Origin: Stenogyne calaminthoides
Lineage: Eukaryota > Streptophyta > Magnoliopsida > Lamiales > Lamiaceae
Length of the DNA: 64,000 nt
Direction: 5' to 3'
Assembly (NCBI GenBank): GCA_037126765.1
Contig: JBBCBC010000025.1
Span: 12,741,639 to 12,805,638 of the forward strand
The notes beneath the pieces were generated by a model, which ran no database searches, was not told the origin of the DNA, and was given only the letters and a program-made list of their open reading frames with translations. The translations under genes were made by a program, and so were the position numbers. Position 1 is the first letter of the stretch; each line of letters opens with the position of its first letter. Positions 1 through 10,506 of the stretch are shown here, in pieces.

Positions 1-3000
1 CATTGAGCCACTCCTCTTTGCTAATTGAAAGGTGTTCTTCAAAAACATATTAGCCACCCTATCACTCCTGTGGCAGAGCACCCTCAAGACGGTATTCGGG
101 TCGGACCGATTCCACCGCCCGGTCGTGGGGGGCATGGGCAGCTTCTTCCCTGCCCCGACCACCCCGACTCCCATCCCGCTCGCCTCGCACGCCACGATGC
201 TAAAATCCTCCACCAGCTGCTCCGTCCCCTGCCCCATCAGCGCCACCACCCCTTCCACCGTCTCAGCCTCGCGTGCGACCTCCTCCTCCGCCATAAGCCC
301 CTCCCCACAAGTGCAAAACACGTGCTTCATGTTCTTGAAATCCTCCTCGATCATCCCGTGATCCGTTCGCGAAAACATCCGGGAGCTGCCCCCGGCCAGC
401 AGGACCATCAGGTATGCCTCGACCGACGCCTTCATCACCTCCTTTAATGTGAGGGGCTGCACCCTTTCGGTCACGATCGCGCAAAGCAGAGTAAGGTTCT
501 GTTTTAGGATCCTAAGCGCGGGGCTTATGCGAGCGTTCATCACGTCCGGGATGTACAGGCTCGTGTAGAATACGGACTTCGAGTCCAGAAATATCAATCT
601 GTACGCGGCGACTTCGGCCACGTGCTGTGTGGCGGCCTGGATGGCGGACCGGCTGTGCTCGAAGTAGGACGTTCCGAGCTGCCTTCTGTTGCCAAATCGG
701 GTTTTTGAAGGGGTGACTTTGGGGGAGAGGGAGAGGGTTTTGTCCAGGGAGTGGAGCTGTTTGACAAGGTAATGTAAGGTGTTGAGACGGATGTAGAGAC
801 GTTGTGTTCCTCTGCTCGTCGACGGACGAGGATGATTTCCTTCGTCCAGGATCTGTTGCTGCTCCGGGTCGACTTCTACGCCTACGCTGCACGCGGCTTT
901 TCGCCAGAGTTTGAAGAACTTGGAGTCTTGGCTGCATCTTGTTAATGGGGGGAGTGTGGGGAGATAACTCTGTTTTGATCCTGAAAGTTGGGGAAAGAAA
1001 AGTATAAAAAGACAAGTATTAGTTCAAATGAAGAAAAGTATCAGTTCCTACAAAAAAAGGTATTAGTTCATATGAAGAAAAGTATCAGTTCCTACAAAAA
1101 ACGGTATTAGTTTGTAGTCTAAACAGTATTAGTACTTTTTCAATATGAAACTAATACTTTTCTTCATATGAGGTAATACTTTTCAGTTTTCACCATATGA
1201 AGTAATACTTTTTGACTGTTATTTATGATTCGTGAAAAAAATATAAAACCAGCTTGATTGAAAAAATTTAGTCAAAAATTGCATCAGTTGCACGATGTAA
1301 CTAAGTGTTACTCATCAATTAATTACCACATGATGCAGCAAAGGTGATGTAATCTCCCAACAGATGCTCCAGACCATCGGTAAGATCATAAACTAAATTC
1401 TCCGATACGTTCACCGGGATTTCGAAGAAACCCTCGATCGTTTCCTTAGCAAATCTGATTATTTCCGCAGCCGAATTAGCATATGGTTCTGATTTCGACA
1501 TTGGGTTCCATGTCTGCACAAGAAACGAATCCATCATTTTAGCAAATAAAAAATGTTAATAAACTAGTAACCTTATATCTATATATACACACACACCGAG
1601 TTAAATCGTTTTTGGTCCAGTAACTTTTAACTTCTTTTGCAAACTTTCCCAAGATAGTCAAAAAGATTTAATTTAATCCCATAACTTTACAATATTGCTC
1701 AATTTACATCAAATTTTCGCAAAATAACGACATCATGTTCTGCTTATTTTCGTCCCAAGACACGTGTCCAAAACGACGACATTCGCCAAAAATTGGATGT
1801 AAATTGCACAACATACAAAGTTACTGGACTAAAATGAATTTTTTTAACTATCATGAGACGATTTGCAAAAAAAGGTGAAAGTTACAGGACAAAAATTGTT
1901 ATCTAACTCTATACACATACCTCTGTTTCCTTTGCTCTCTGTAGATCATCCTTGCCATTGTTGAGCCTGTCCTGAATCCACTGCTTCAAAAGCTTGAGTA
2001 TAATGGTATCAACCTCGTACGGGACCATCTCTCGCACCATGGCTTTGCCTCCATCTTCACAGTCGGCGGAATCCTCGACCATCATCTGCACCAACGCCTT
2101 CTCGAGCTTCCCTGCTCTCTGGAGCACCAGGATAGTTTCGTTCATGTGGGACGTCGCTCCCGTTAGGTATTGCTTCAGCAATGTGCCGTAGCAGTTGTGG
2201 AGTGTCACGGCTGAAACTCCGGCTGCAATCGGGTGCCATTTCTTTAGGGCAGGGCTGAAGATGTCCTTCTCTTTCGAACAGAGCTCTTCGGTTTCTCTAG
2301 CCACTTTGATTAGAATTTCGCCAATGTTGTGTGTTTCTGTTTTGGCTGTAGTGTTGATGTTTAGATCTTCCAGCATCTGTTTTAGTTCACATCACAAAAT
2401 TAGTCTCCTAGACCAGCTAAAATTAAGTTAATGTCGAGAATCGTCGTCATATGTAACTTAGGTTGTGTCAAAATTTAATCTTGTATTTTGTTACTTTTAA
2501 ATTTTGGTCCTTTCAGTATCGATTTTGATCCAAATAAAAAAGGATAAAAATTGAAAAAATGCACGACCTCAGTTACATGACGATTCTTAATATTAACTCA
2601 GCGAAAGCTAGATACACTACACTTGCATTACTTAAACTCAATCAACGATCTATACATTTTATAATAGGTATAAGTGTTGCAAATAATTATTGGAGGGGTA
2701 GCAATTATAATACGAAATGTTTGCGGATTGACACATTTAGGACATTATTTTTAAATTTTCCGTACATTTAGATCAAATTGACCCGATATATTCCAATTCG
2801 GGCTAATTTGTCACGTGTTTGGCGCCCAATTCGGTCCAATTTGATCTGAATGCTCCAAACTAAAGTTCAATAATATAAATTTGTTTGCCCTTGGACATAT
2901 ATATCTACCCTCCCATATAGTTGCAGTCCTTAAAAAAATAGAGTGGGTCTCATGTACATCCAGGTGCACTGTGCACTCATAGTATATTTTAGTATCATAC

Positions 3001-6000
3001 AACTTGTTATACTGAAAAATACAACTTGTTTACACTGAACCGTGCAACTGTTTTTCCATATTAATAGTTGCACGGTTCAGTATAGACAAGTTGCATATTT
3101 CAGTATAACAAGTTGCATGATTCTAAAATACACTATGAGTGCACGGTGCACCTGAATGCATACAAGACTTAGCCAATACGAGAATCGCAAGAAACAAAAA
3201 AAGAAATGATGATGATAGACAAACCTTGTTAAAGGCATTCCTGGAAGAGGAACGGATATAATGATCAACCTTATTCCCATTACAATCATTATCCACCTGA
3301 TCAGAATTACAAGTCATATAGCAAGGCACATCCTCTTCCAAAATCTTTGTAGCCGAAAAAACCAAAGGAAGAATATTCTCCATAAGCCCCACATTAGCCC
3401 TTTCAAAATACGCATGATAGTCCATCAACCTCTTCTCGCACCACTTCTTCATCGCGCTCAAAACGCACCCCAACATCCGAACGTACATCTCCTCCCTATT
3501 GCTCTTCTTTGCGTCGATCGACACCTCGTTCAACATCGTCAGCGCTGCGTTCAGGAGATCCGGCTCCACCTGGCGGATCCAGAAATTATAAACACGGTAT
3601 GCATAACTACATAAATACTAAAAAAAACTCTAAATTATACAATTCATAGATCTATTTCTTCAAATATCACGGTTATGTTTATGCACCATGATTGTTTATA
3701 AAATAGAGCATTTTTTAAATAGTGATAATCTATAAACAAAACAATGATAATCTCTATGCATAATAGTGATAGAGTTCACCGTAAACTGATCGGGTTCATA
3801 AGAGATCTACTCCAATTCAAAATGTAAAGCATGCAAGTCATTAATTAAAAAATAAGTAACATTAACATAAATAAAATATAGCCAATCTAAAACTTAAAAC
3901 ATATAATATTATACTACAAATAAAAAAAAAATTGCTTATCTAAAAAGAAATATATATTTTTATACTTTTCGATGGCCCAAAAGTAAAAAAATATAGGTTC
4001 CATTTGGATGGATGGATTTGGAAATCCATGGATTTCACACACAAATCATACTCTCCAATGGATTTACAACGTACTACTTAGATTTGAGAGTTTAGGGAAG
4101 AGAGTGAAGGAGGAGAGGGGGAAAGGGTAGAGATGATGGGATTTCACAAATGACTAGGTTTTTATGAGAATTTGAAATTCCTTCATTTTAAACTAGACTC
4201 TCAAATCTAAGTATTTGTAAATTCATTGGAGAGTAATGATTTGTGTGTGAAATCCATGGATTTCAAATTCATCCATCCAAATGGAGTCATAGTGTATATA
4301 TAATAACTATTTGACAAAATTGAGGGTATGCACTTGTGTACCGTTACTACAACATATATTCACTGACCTGGCTCGTTGCCACGTACTGTTGGAAAAGCAC
4401 CCACGTGAAGCACAAATTATGCATGGATCTATTAATCGCCAACGTGGACCACGTCTTCTTCATGAGCTCGAGAAGCTCGTCCACCTCATCGAGGACGAGC
4501 GTCTCGTCTTTTAAATCGTAGATGGATTGGAGGAAGGAGATATAGATCTCGACGTTGAGGGGGTACCCGTCGGCCCAGTGGCAGACGTCGGTGCTCCCTC
4601 CATCTGGGCTTCGCCACGCAAGGGAGACGACTGAGCTGCATAGGGATCGCATGGTTTCGGAGTTTTTGCCCGTGTCTATTGCTTTTAGGTCGGAGGCTTG
4701 GATGATTTCGACGAGCTTGGTTGCATTTTTGTCCGATTTTTCGAGGGGGGTGGAGGGAAAGAGGAGGAGCCCTACTTCGAGGAGCTTTAATTGACGCTTT
4801 TGCCATTGATGGTACTCGTTTGCGTCCATGAATTCTGAGGGTTTCAAATGGCGGAGGAGCTCTAAGGGTAGGATGATTGTCTCCGCACGCCTCCCCATCT
4901 GATACCATATCATACATCATTGTGATATTAGATTTTTACAAAAAATATGCAAAAACTCCCTTATTTCCTTAACCATACTCTTTTTTTCCCATTTGACCAA
5001 ATGATTATCTTATATGTCATTTTTTTGACAATTATACCCTCACTACCTTAATTCTCATTGCCCCAATAATTCTCATTTCAATATGTCATGGTCATTCAAT
5101 TCCCATTGACTTCATTTAATATTTCCAACTTCCAAACCTAACCCAACCCGTTCCAAACAAGGCCGACCCGAACCCAACTCGGGTCGCACATGGGGCAGCC
5201 CGAGTTCGGGTCGGGCTAGTTCGGGTTGGAGGAGGAGGTTGGTTTTGAAAGTTGAAATGAAGTGAATGAGAATTGAATAACCATGACATATGGAAATTAT
5301 TTGAGGGATAAAGGGTATAATTGTTAAAAAAGAATACAATAGATAGTCATTCGGTTAAAGGGCCAAAAAAAATAAGATTGGTAACACAAATAAAGGCAAA
5401 AAAAAATTTGTCCCAGATTTTCATGTGATATTTCTTGTGAAATTAATGATATCTTTTTTGTGCATTTGGAAGATTTGTTTGGGAGATTAGGTTTATATTC
5501 TACTTTAAAGATAACTAATTCTGAAAATGCCACACTCAACTTTTTAATTTTTTAAAAAAATGTTACTCTTAATAAATTGACAAAAACTTGTGTGAATCGG
5601 AGTTCACCGTGAACTCGGTTCATTTAATATCACTATTATGTACAAAAACTCTCACTGTTATGCATAAAAACTATTACTGTTATGCACAAAAATAATCACT
5701 GTTTCGAAAATGCTTTATGTTTTTAAACGTTGAAAGTTTTTGTATATAACAGTAATAGTTTTTACTCATAAAAGTGATAGAGTTCATGTATAGACCTGAT
5801 TCACGGGAGTGTTACTCTAATAAAATTTTGGACAAAAATACTCTTCATTCCATAACCGCGCAATCCTTCCACAAGTCCGAAAATATTAATTTTGAATGAC
5901 ATTTTTGCAAAAAAGGAAAAAAAAAAAAAAGTGGGTGGCACTGTTCAAAAGTATTTTTGCTAAGTGTCAAATATCCTATTCTCATTTAGGTTTAGCCACT

Positions 6001-7420
6001 TTTAAAATTTATATCATGTCTAGCAATTTATAATATTATTTTTAGTTATCTTTCTATCAAAACGCATCCTTACTGCATCATGTTTAGGGCATTTTTTGTG
6101 AAAGTAACTAAAAGCAATATATAAATAACTAAATCCTAAAAAAAAAAATGGTGCACGTTGCCAAAAATGTATATTTTTCATCAATTTTGACCCTTGTTAA
6201 AATTAATGTCACACATGGGATGGTCTGTATATAATGTGTCTTATAAGTTACGTACATGAATAATATTGTATTTGTATACCATACAACGTATACCATGTGT
6301 ATGATATCAAATGAAAGATGGGGTGGGAGTCGTGGGACATGATTTTGTGCACGCAAATCACTTTTTTAGGGGTACATGCATGTAGAAAAGTTCCTCCCAT
6401 TAAACAAAAATTTCCCAATATTATAGGAAACATTGAAGAATTCATAAGTGGATATAATTCAAAATAGTCTCATAATTTTTCACTGTTTTCAAAATAGTCT
6501 CAAAAAAGTCTGACGTACGAAATTTATCTCAATTTTCCGCGAATTGTGCTATTTTCGTCTCAAATTCATTGGCCGGAAATCTTCAAATTGAATGCTCACA
6601 TGCAAGAGACTCATGACGAAAAACAACGTCGTTTCGTCAATTACTGAGACGAAAACGGTATGATTCATACAAAATTGGGACCAATTTCATACTTCAAACC
6701 TTTTTTGGACCATTTTTTTAAAAATAAAAAATAAAAAGTTATGAGATTATTTTGGTTTCTACCCAATTGATAAGGATTATGGCTCAAGTTTTTCACCATT
6801 AATTAATTCATTATTCTACGTACCCCCAATTGATAAGGATTATGACTCAAGTTTTTCACCATTAATTAAATTATTAATTAAGAATTAAGAATTCGTACAT
6901 GAAAAGAGAAAGAGAGATGGTTAATGCACATACGTACTTGGCCAACAAGTGTCCGCATGAGCGTCTTACGCAGCCTATTATCGTTCTGCTCCGTCACCCT
7001 CATCTGCTGCCTCATAATCTCCGCCGACGTCAGCGGCCGCCTCAGCCTCCCCCGCGGGCTCCCGGACGGCGACATCGGGTTCGACCAGCACGAGCTGCTC
7101 CGCCTCGACGGCGCCGGCTTCCGCGCCATCTTCAGCCCCAGCGCCCTCTTCACCCGGCTCGTCACCGCCATCCCCACCCCGCCCTGCCTCATCGGCGACC
7201 CGGGACCCGACCCGTTTCCGTCCAATCCCTCCTCGAAGTTGGTGTAGTAGGTGATCACGCTGCGGGCCCCGAACCCTGGCGACGACCGGCACGCCGAGAA
7301 GAAGATCTCGTACGCCGCCTCCCGGAAGTCGTCCCCCGCCAGGCCCTCCATGGGGCCGAACGGCGACGGAACCACGTCAGGGGTAGTATTGGAATTTGGG
7401 GTACGGAGGTGGTGGGCCAT
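1..7420 (-). CDS. unc-13-like DUF810 (MHD/MUN-related) protein, six exons, cut by window edge
   Basis: The exons, in transcript order, are 7420-6938, 4898-4368, 3569-3225, 2376-1921, 1513-1327 and 980 to beyond base 1. All junctions are GT-AG and the phases join cleanly, giving about 994 residues without a stop. Family hallmarks are visible: an N-terminal FREAAYEIFFSACRSS block; SAEIMRQQMRVTEQND and GRRAETIILPLELLRHLKPSEF across exons 1-2; DVCHWADGYPLN; LMENILPLVFSATKILEEDV; KKWHPIAAGVSAVTLHNCYG; WNPMSKSEPYANSA; SRGTQRLYIRLNTLHYL; and, at the C-terminus, LPMPPTTGRWNRSDPNT with QLAKR. Homologues stop just after that last motif, so only a few codons should lie outside the window. The best-known relative, Arabidopsis PATROL1, promotes plasma-membrane delivery of a proton ATPase. 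Whether this member does the same is unknown. It looks closest to the At2g33420/At1g04470 type (recalled, not searched). The start ATG at 7420 fits the family N-terminus, and a CT-rich leader lies upstream. I see no frameshift or premature stop. Confidence 0.93.
1005..1215. repeat. Foldback/tandem repeat in DUF810 intron 5
   Basis: Units built on GTATTAGTTCATATGAAG with AAAAGTATCAGTT are repeated in direct orientation at about 1015-1115. They then appear inverted at about 1150-1210, where the reverse complement reads as the same unit. The arms could form a hairpin in the intron RNA. This is probably a small non-autonomous DNA element; no superfamily can be assigned. Confidence 0.6.
1598..1909. 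repeat. Foldback MITE-like element in DUF810 intron 4
   Basis: The left end begins GAGTTAAATCG and continues TTTTTGGTCCAGTAACTTTT. The reverse complement of the right end reads GAGTTAGATAAC and continues TTTTGTCCTGTAACTTT. The two arms are therefore imperfect terminal inverted repeats of about 35 bp. The middle is AT-rich and has no coding potential. The element fills most of the intron. Confidence 0.55.
2953..3168. repeat. Long-arm palindromic MITE in DUF810 intron 3
   Basis: Two arms of about 100 bp are near-perfect inverted copies around a short centre at about 3056. The outer ends carry a CAGGTGCAC / GTGCACCTG motif and the inner parts contain CAACTTGTTATACTGAAA. A degraded copy of one arm plus the loop occurs at about 19431-19555, so this is a dispersed family. 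Confidence 0.75.
3655..3815. repeat. Possible MITE fragment in DUF810 intron 2
   Basis: AT-rich sequence with repeated ATAGTGATA and a terminal GAGTTCACCGTAAACTGATCGG-type motif. The same kind of motif ends the elements at 5570-5830 and 48750-48975, which suggests one dispersed family. The inverted arms are weak here. Confidence 0.3.
4000..4285. repeat. MITE with ~90-bp inverted arms in DUF810 intron 2
   Basis: The left arm starts CCATTTGGATGGATGGA and runs through AATCCATGGATTTCACACAC. The right arm is its inverted copy and ends CATCCATCCAAATGG. The centre is a purine-rich stretch at about 4095-4135. The structure is that of a non-autonomous DNA transposon; no clear target duplication could be fixed. 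Confidence 0.72.
4975..5372. repeat. Large foldback element in DUF810 intron 1
   Basis: The outer arms pair CCATTTGACCAAATGA with the inverted form of TCATTCGGTTAAAGGG. Further in, CATATGTCATGGTTATTCAATT pairs with the left-hand ATATGTCATGGTCATTCAATT. The arms exceed 130 bp. The loop at about 5150-5230 is unusually GC-rich, with repeated CCCGA and CGGGT words. Confidence 0.65.
5570..5830. repeat. MITE-like element in DUF810 intron 1
   Basis: The outer parts read GAGTTCACCGTGAACTCGG on the left, with GTGATAGAGTTCATG and TTCACGGGAGTGTTACTCT on the right. The middle contains several repeats of CACTGTTATGCA. The arms are related by inversion but diverged. The element probably belongs to the family seen at 3655-3815 and 48750-48975. 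Confidence 0.4.
6459..6756. repeat. MITE-like element with inverted ends in DUF810 intron 1
   Basis: The left end reads TCAAAATAGTCTCATAATTTTT. The right end, inverted, reads CCAAAATAATCTCATAACTTTTT. This gives imperfect terminal repeats of about 23 bp around 250 bp with no open frame. Confidence 0.6.
6761..6870. repeat. Direct tandem repeat (two ~63-bp units)
   Basis: The core CAATTGATAAGGATTATG followed by CTCAAGTTTTTCACC and ATTAATTAA occurs twice with a single base change. It lies directly beside the preceding MITE and about 70 bp downstream of the exon 1 donor site. Confidence 0.8.
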
Positions 7421-8940
7421 GGGGGCGACCGGGACGGAATCCCGACGAGAATGAAACGACGTCGCCAGGTATTGAGACGCGGGAAATAGGTGGTGGTCAA
7501 ATTTGTGTCATCGGAGGTTTTTTTTTGGGGGGGGGGGGGAATTGAATGATGAGGGAGACAAATGAGAGGTAGAATTGTTAGTTGAGAGAGAGAGGGAAGA
7601 GAATAGGGTGGTTGGTTCTAATCCGAAGAACACGAGAATGGAAAGGCTGTGGATGCATCAATTAATACTAGTAATTGTTTTGAGACAGCAGCATCTATTT
7701 TGATTAAATGATGATACAACTATGTAATGTGAATAAATTCCTTTTCTGCGCGTGTTAATAATTTTATACATAATCTAATGTATGTTAATTACAAACAATA
7801 TTGTGGGTACTAGATTTTTATTCCGTATATAAGAGGATTTCGTTAACTCATGGAAATTACATCAATATATATAGATTAGAATAAGAGAAAATTAATTGGC
7901 AAAAAATGTCCATTTTCAACTTGCAACTCTCTTTTTTACCCTAAATCTTTTTCAACCCATAATTGTGTCATTTTGTCAAAATTCTACCATTTCCTCTTAA
8001 TCTCATCCTGAAAAAGGGCAAAAAAATAGTTTGTCCCTTGGAATAACAATCCCTACCAAAAAGAGTTGATTTCTCATGAACTATGTTTATGCTATGAACT
8101 TAGAATTATTTGACTTATTTCAATCATTTTCAAATCATTTTTCTAAACCACTAAACTTAAAATGTATTATGCCCTGAATAAAATCAAATGTCATGAATTT
8201 AAAACAAGGTTCATAGCATGAATCAAGTCTATATTAAGTTTTTGTCTACCAAAGAAAGGAACATAGATTCCAATAACAAATAGATAAAAATATATTCTAC
8301 AATATATAATAATACAACATTACTTTACACGCTTATATTAAATTTTACATTTTACTTAACTAGCACACGTGAATGGACTATTTTATCCTTCTTATAAAAA
8401 ATCAACCACACTGGCCAAATTTTAAAAAGGCTGACCAGTCTTGCCAATTTTCTAAAATGTTAACAATTCTTATCGATTTTGGAAAATTTTGACCACGATA
8501 TTGATTGACATGTCAAAAAATTAACCCTGGTCAACCAACATTTTTGCAATTTTCGATTGCAATTTTTTAAGACTAAACACGCAAAAACTATCTACATGTA
8601 TATATATCATTTAAATGTACGAAATGCATAAAAAAAAATTACGAAAACTCTATCGATCTATAATTTGATATACATCTTCAAGAGACTGGAATTTTGAAGG
8701 ATTAGAATTTATATTTTCTTCTTCACATTTGAAAAATGATGTAAATAGGTTAGGAAAAATGATATACATGGGTACGGTTAGGTGTATTGAGTAAAAAAAA
8801 AATTGATCCTAATATATAATAAATATACATGAAGGGTATCTTCATCTATTTACATTAAAATATTTTAAATATTATCTATTTACATTAAAATATTTTAAAT
8901 ATTATATAATTTCGGATGTGTAAAAAAGCAACATAGTGTG
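7421..8940. other. Intergenic/promoter region of the DUF810 gene
   Basis: No gene is supported. Nearest the start codon, the leader is CT-rich in the transcribed sense, with a GA repeat on the plus strand at about 7585-7605. It also contains a run of T followed by about 13 G on the plus strand near 7520-7541. Further out the DNA is AT-rich. At 8844-8905 a 30-bp unit (ATCTATTTACATTAAAATAT...) is tandemly duplicated. Confidence 0.5.
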
Positions 8941-10506
8941 CTATTAACCGGCGCCTTTATTATATCAACAACATTTCAGGTATAATTGTGCAATGGTGCA
9001 AAATAAGCATTTCCCACCAAATATGCCTTTGTGCTGATGATACGTACTTACATAATTTCGAAAACCAAAAGCCCGAAACCACATGCCTTTTTTTAAGTAA
9101 ACATAAAAGTGAGACTCAAAGTTAGAAAACATGTATTCTAGCATGTCTAGTTCTTTGCTATTGACAATGAACCCAATTCTCACTACATTATAACACCAGC
9201 ATGAACCAAATCGTGCTTGCAAAAAATTAACACACAAACAAAAAGAGAAACGATTGGATGCACCAGTTGAACCATATAAATGATGCACAACTAACATTGT
9301 TCAATGAAAACTAATAGTGTTTAGTAAAAACAACTAGTAATATTGATCAACTAATATTTTTAATAAAACAACTTTTATCATTTTAAAATACATTTGAGTT
9401 GCACAGCACAACTGGTGCATAGAAGTATTTGCAAACAAACGTTCACCCCTGTATTGAGGCACAATTGACAGATAAATATTTGAATGAAAATCAAGACAAA
9501 CTTGAAGAAACTGTAGATTACCATGAGGAATTAACAAGTGGGCACAACATATACTCAATCATGAACAAAACAAATGAACAAGAAACACTTGCATAAAGTT
9601 TTTCTACTAATTCATTACCACCAGTTCGAACGCATTTTTGAGAGAATTTAAGGTGCTAAATCTATTTCTAACACACTAGAAATGATGCCGAGAACTTCAC
9701 ACTCACTATATACATAAAATGAGAAGTATATCTATCAATTGGTGTCCAGAAGGTAAGTCCAGTTCAAAAGAGTTGTACCGGTTTTGATGTAAAGCATGAA
9801 TCAGGTCACTCATCCCACCTGCCACCTTTATAGTTCCATTCCAAACATGGAACTAAGCCCATGTTTAGCTCCATCTCTGTGCCTGTACAACACAAGGCCA
9901 AATACAGGCGACCATTATGCCATTGCTATAATTGTTTTATCTACCACTACGAATATCACTACCATTAATGCCATTGCTATAATTGTTTATCTACCACTAA
10001 ATATCACTATCTATTAAGATATAGATCTACCAAAGGTGCTACCAGTCAACTTCTACAAAAAAAATACTAAGATCTTCACTGCTAACAGACATCACTTGCA
10101 TGTGTATTAACCCAAGTTGTTCCACTAAAGCTGACGAAGAATCTAATTTCCTATAATTCCATCTAAACAGACATCATTCAGTTTAAGCAACATCGAGATA
10201 TGACATACTATCATTATCACATCAAACCTGCAAAAAGATGAAGGTTAACAACTAACATCACATAAATATCAATCAACTCACATAAAGTTCAACACGAGCT
10301 ACTATATCTCAAATATTACCAACTCCAAACATACTAAGCAGTAATAAGCAAGCCGAATTTAGAGCTACAGTTCAAATGGAGGAAAGTAAAATCAGCAACT
10401 CAAATCTTTAAGTACAACTTATTATGAGCTACCAAAAAAGTACCCACACTACTATGACTCAGAAAACCAGTACTCAGAAACGGGCCCACCAAGAAATTAA
10501 TCACTG
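8941..10506 (-). other. Presumed 3' untranslated/downstream region of hnRNP copy 1
   Basis: This stretch lies downstream of the first hnRNP stop codon. On the minus strand it holds an AATAAA near 8961-8956 that could serve as a polyadenylation signal. It also holds a block (9882-9926) conserved downstream of copy 2. On that strand the block ends TTGTGTTGTACAG, which looks like an intron acceptor, so a 3'-UTR intron is possible. A roughly 47-bp direct repeat (TAATGCCATTGCTATAATTG...) lies at about 9916-10013. I see no coding exon. Confidence 0.4.
9882..9926 (-). other. Conserved noncoding block downstream of hnRNP copy 1
   Basis: CTGTACAACACAAGGCCAAA plus flanking bases down to TATGCCATTGC match 21917-21963, downstream of copy 2, with only a few changes. 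The sequence between it and each stop codon is much less similar. That points to a functional element, possibly a 3'-UTR intron end. Confidence 0.5.

Noticed and set aside
25..447. Plus-strand open frame of 140 codons at the window start
   Set aside because: It is the opposite-strand shadow of the last DUF810 exon; the minus strand gives the conserved family C-terminus.
6899..7489. Plus-strand frame of 196 codons, rich in Arg/Pro/His
   Set aside because: Shadow of GC-rich DUF810 exon 1; composition is typical of an antisense frame and no domain is visible.
8965..9558. Two minus-strand frames of 110 and 74 codons downstream of hnRNP copy 1
   Set aside because: Low-complexity, no start context or homology, and lying in the presumed 3' region; not supported as genes.
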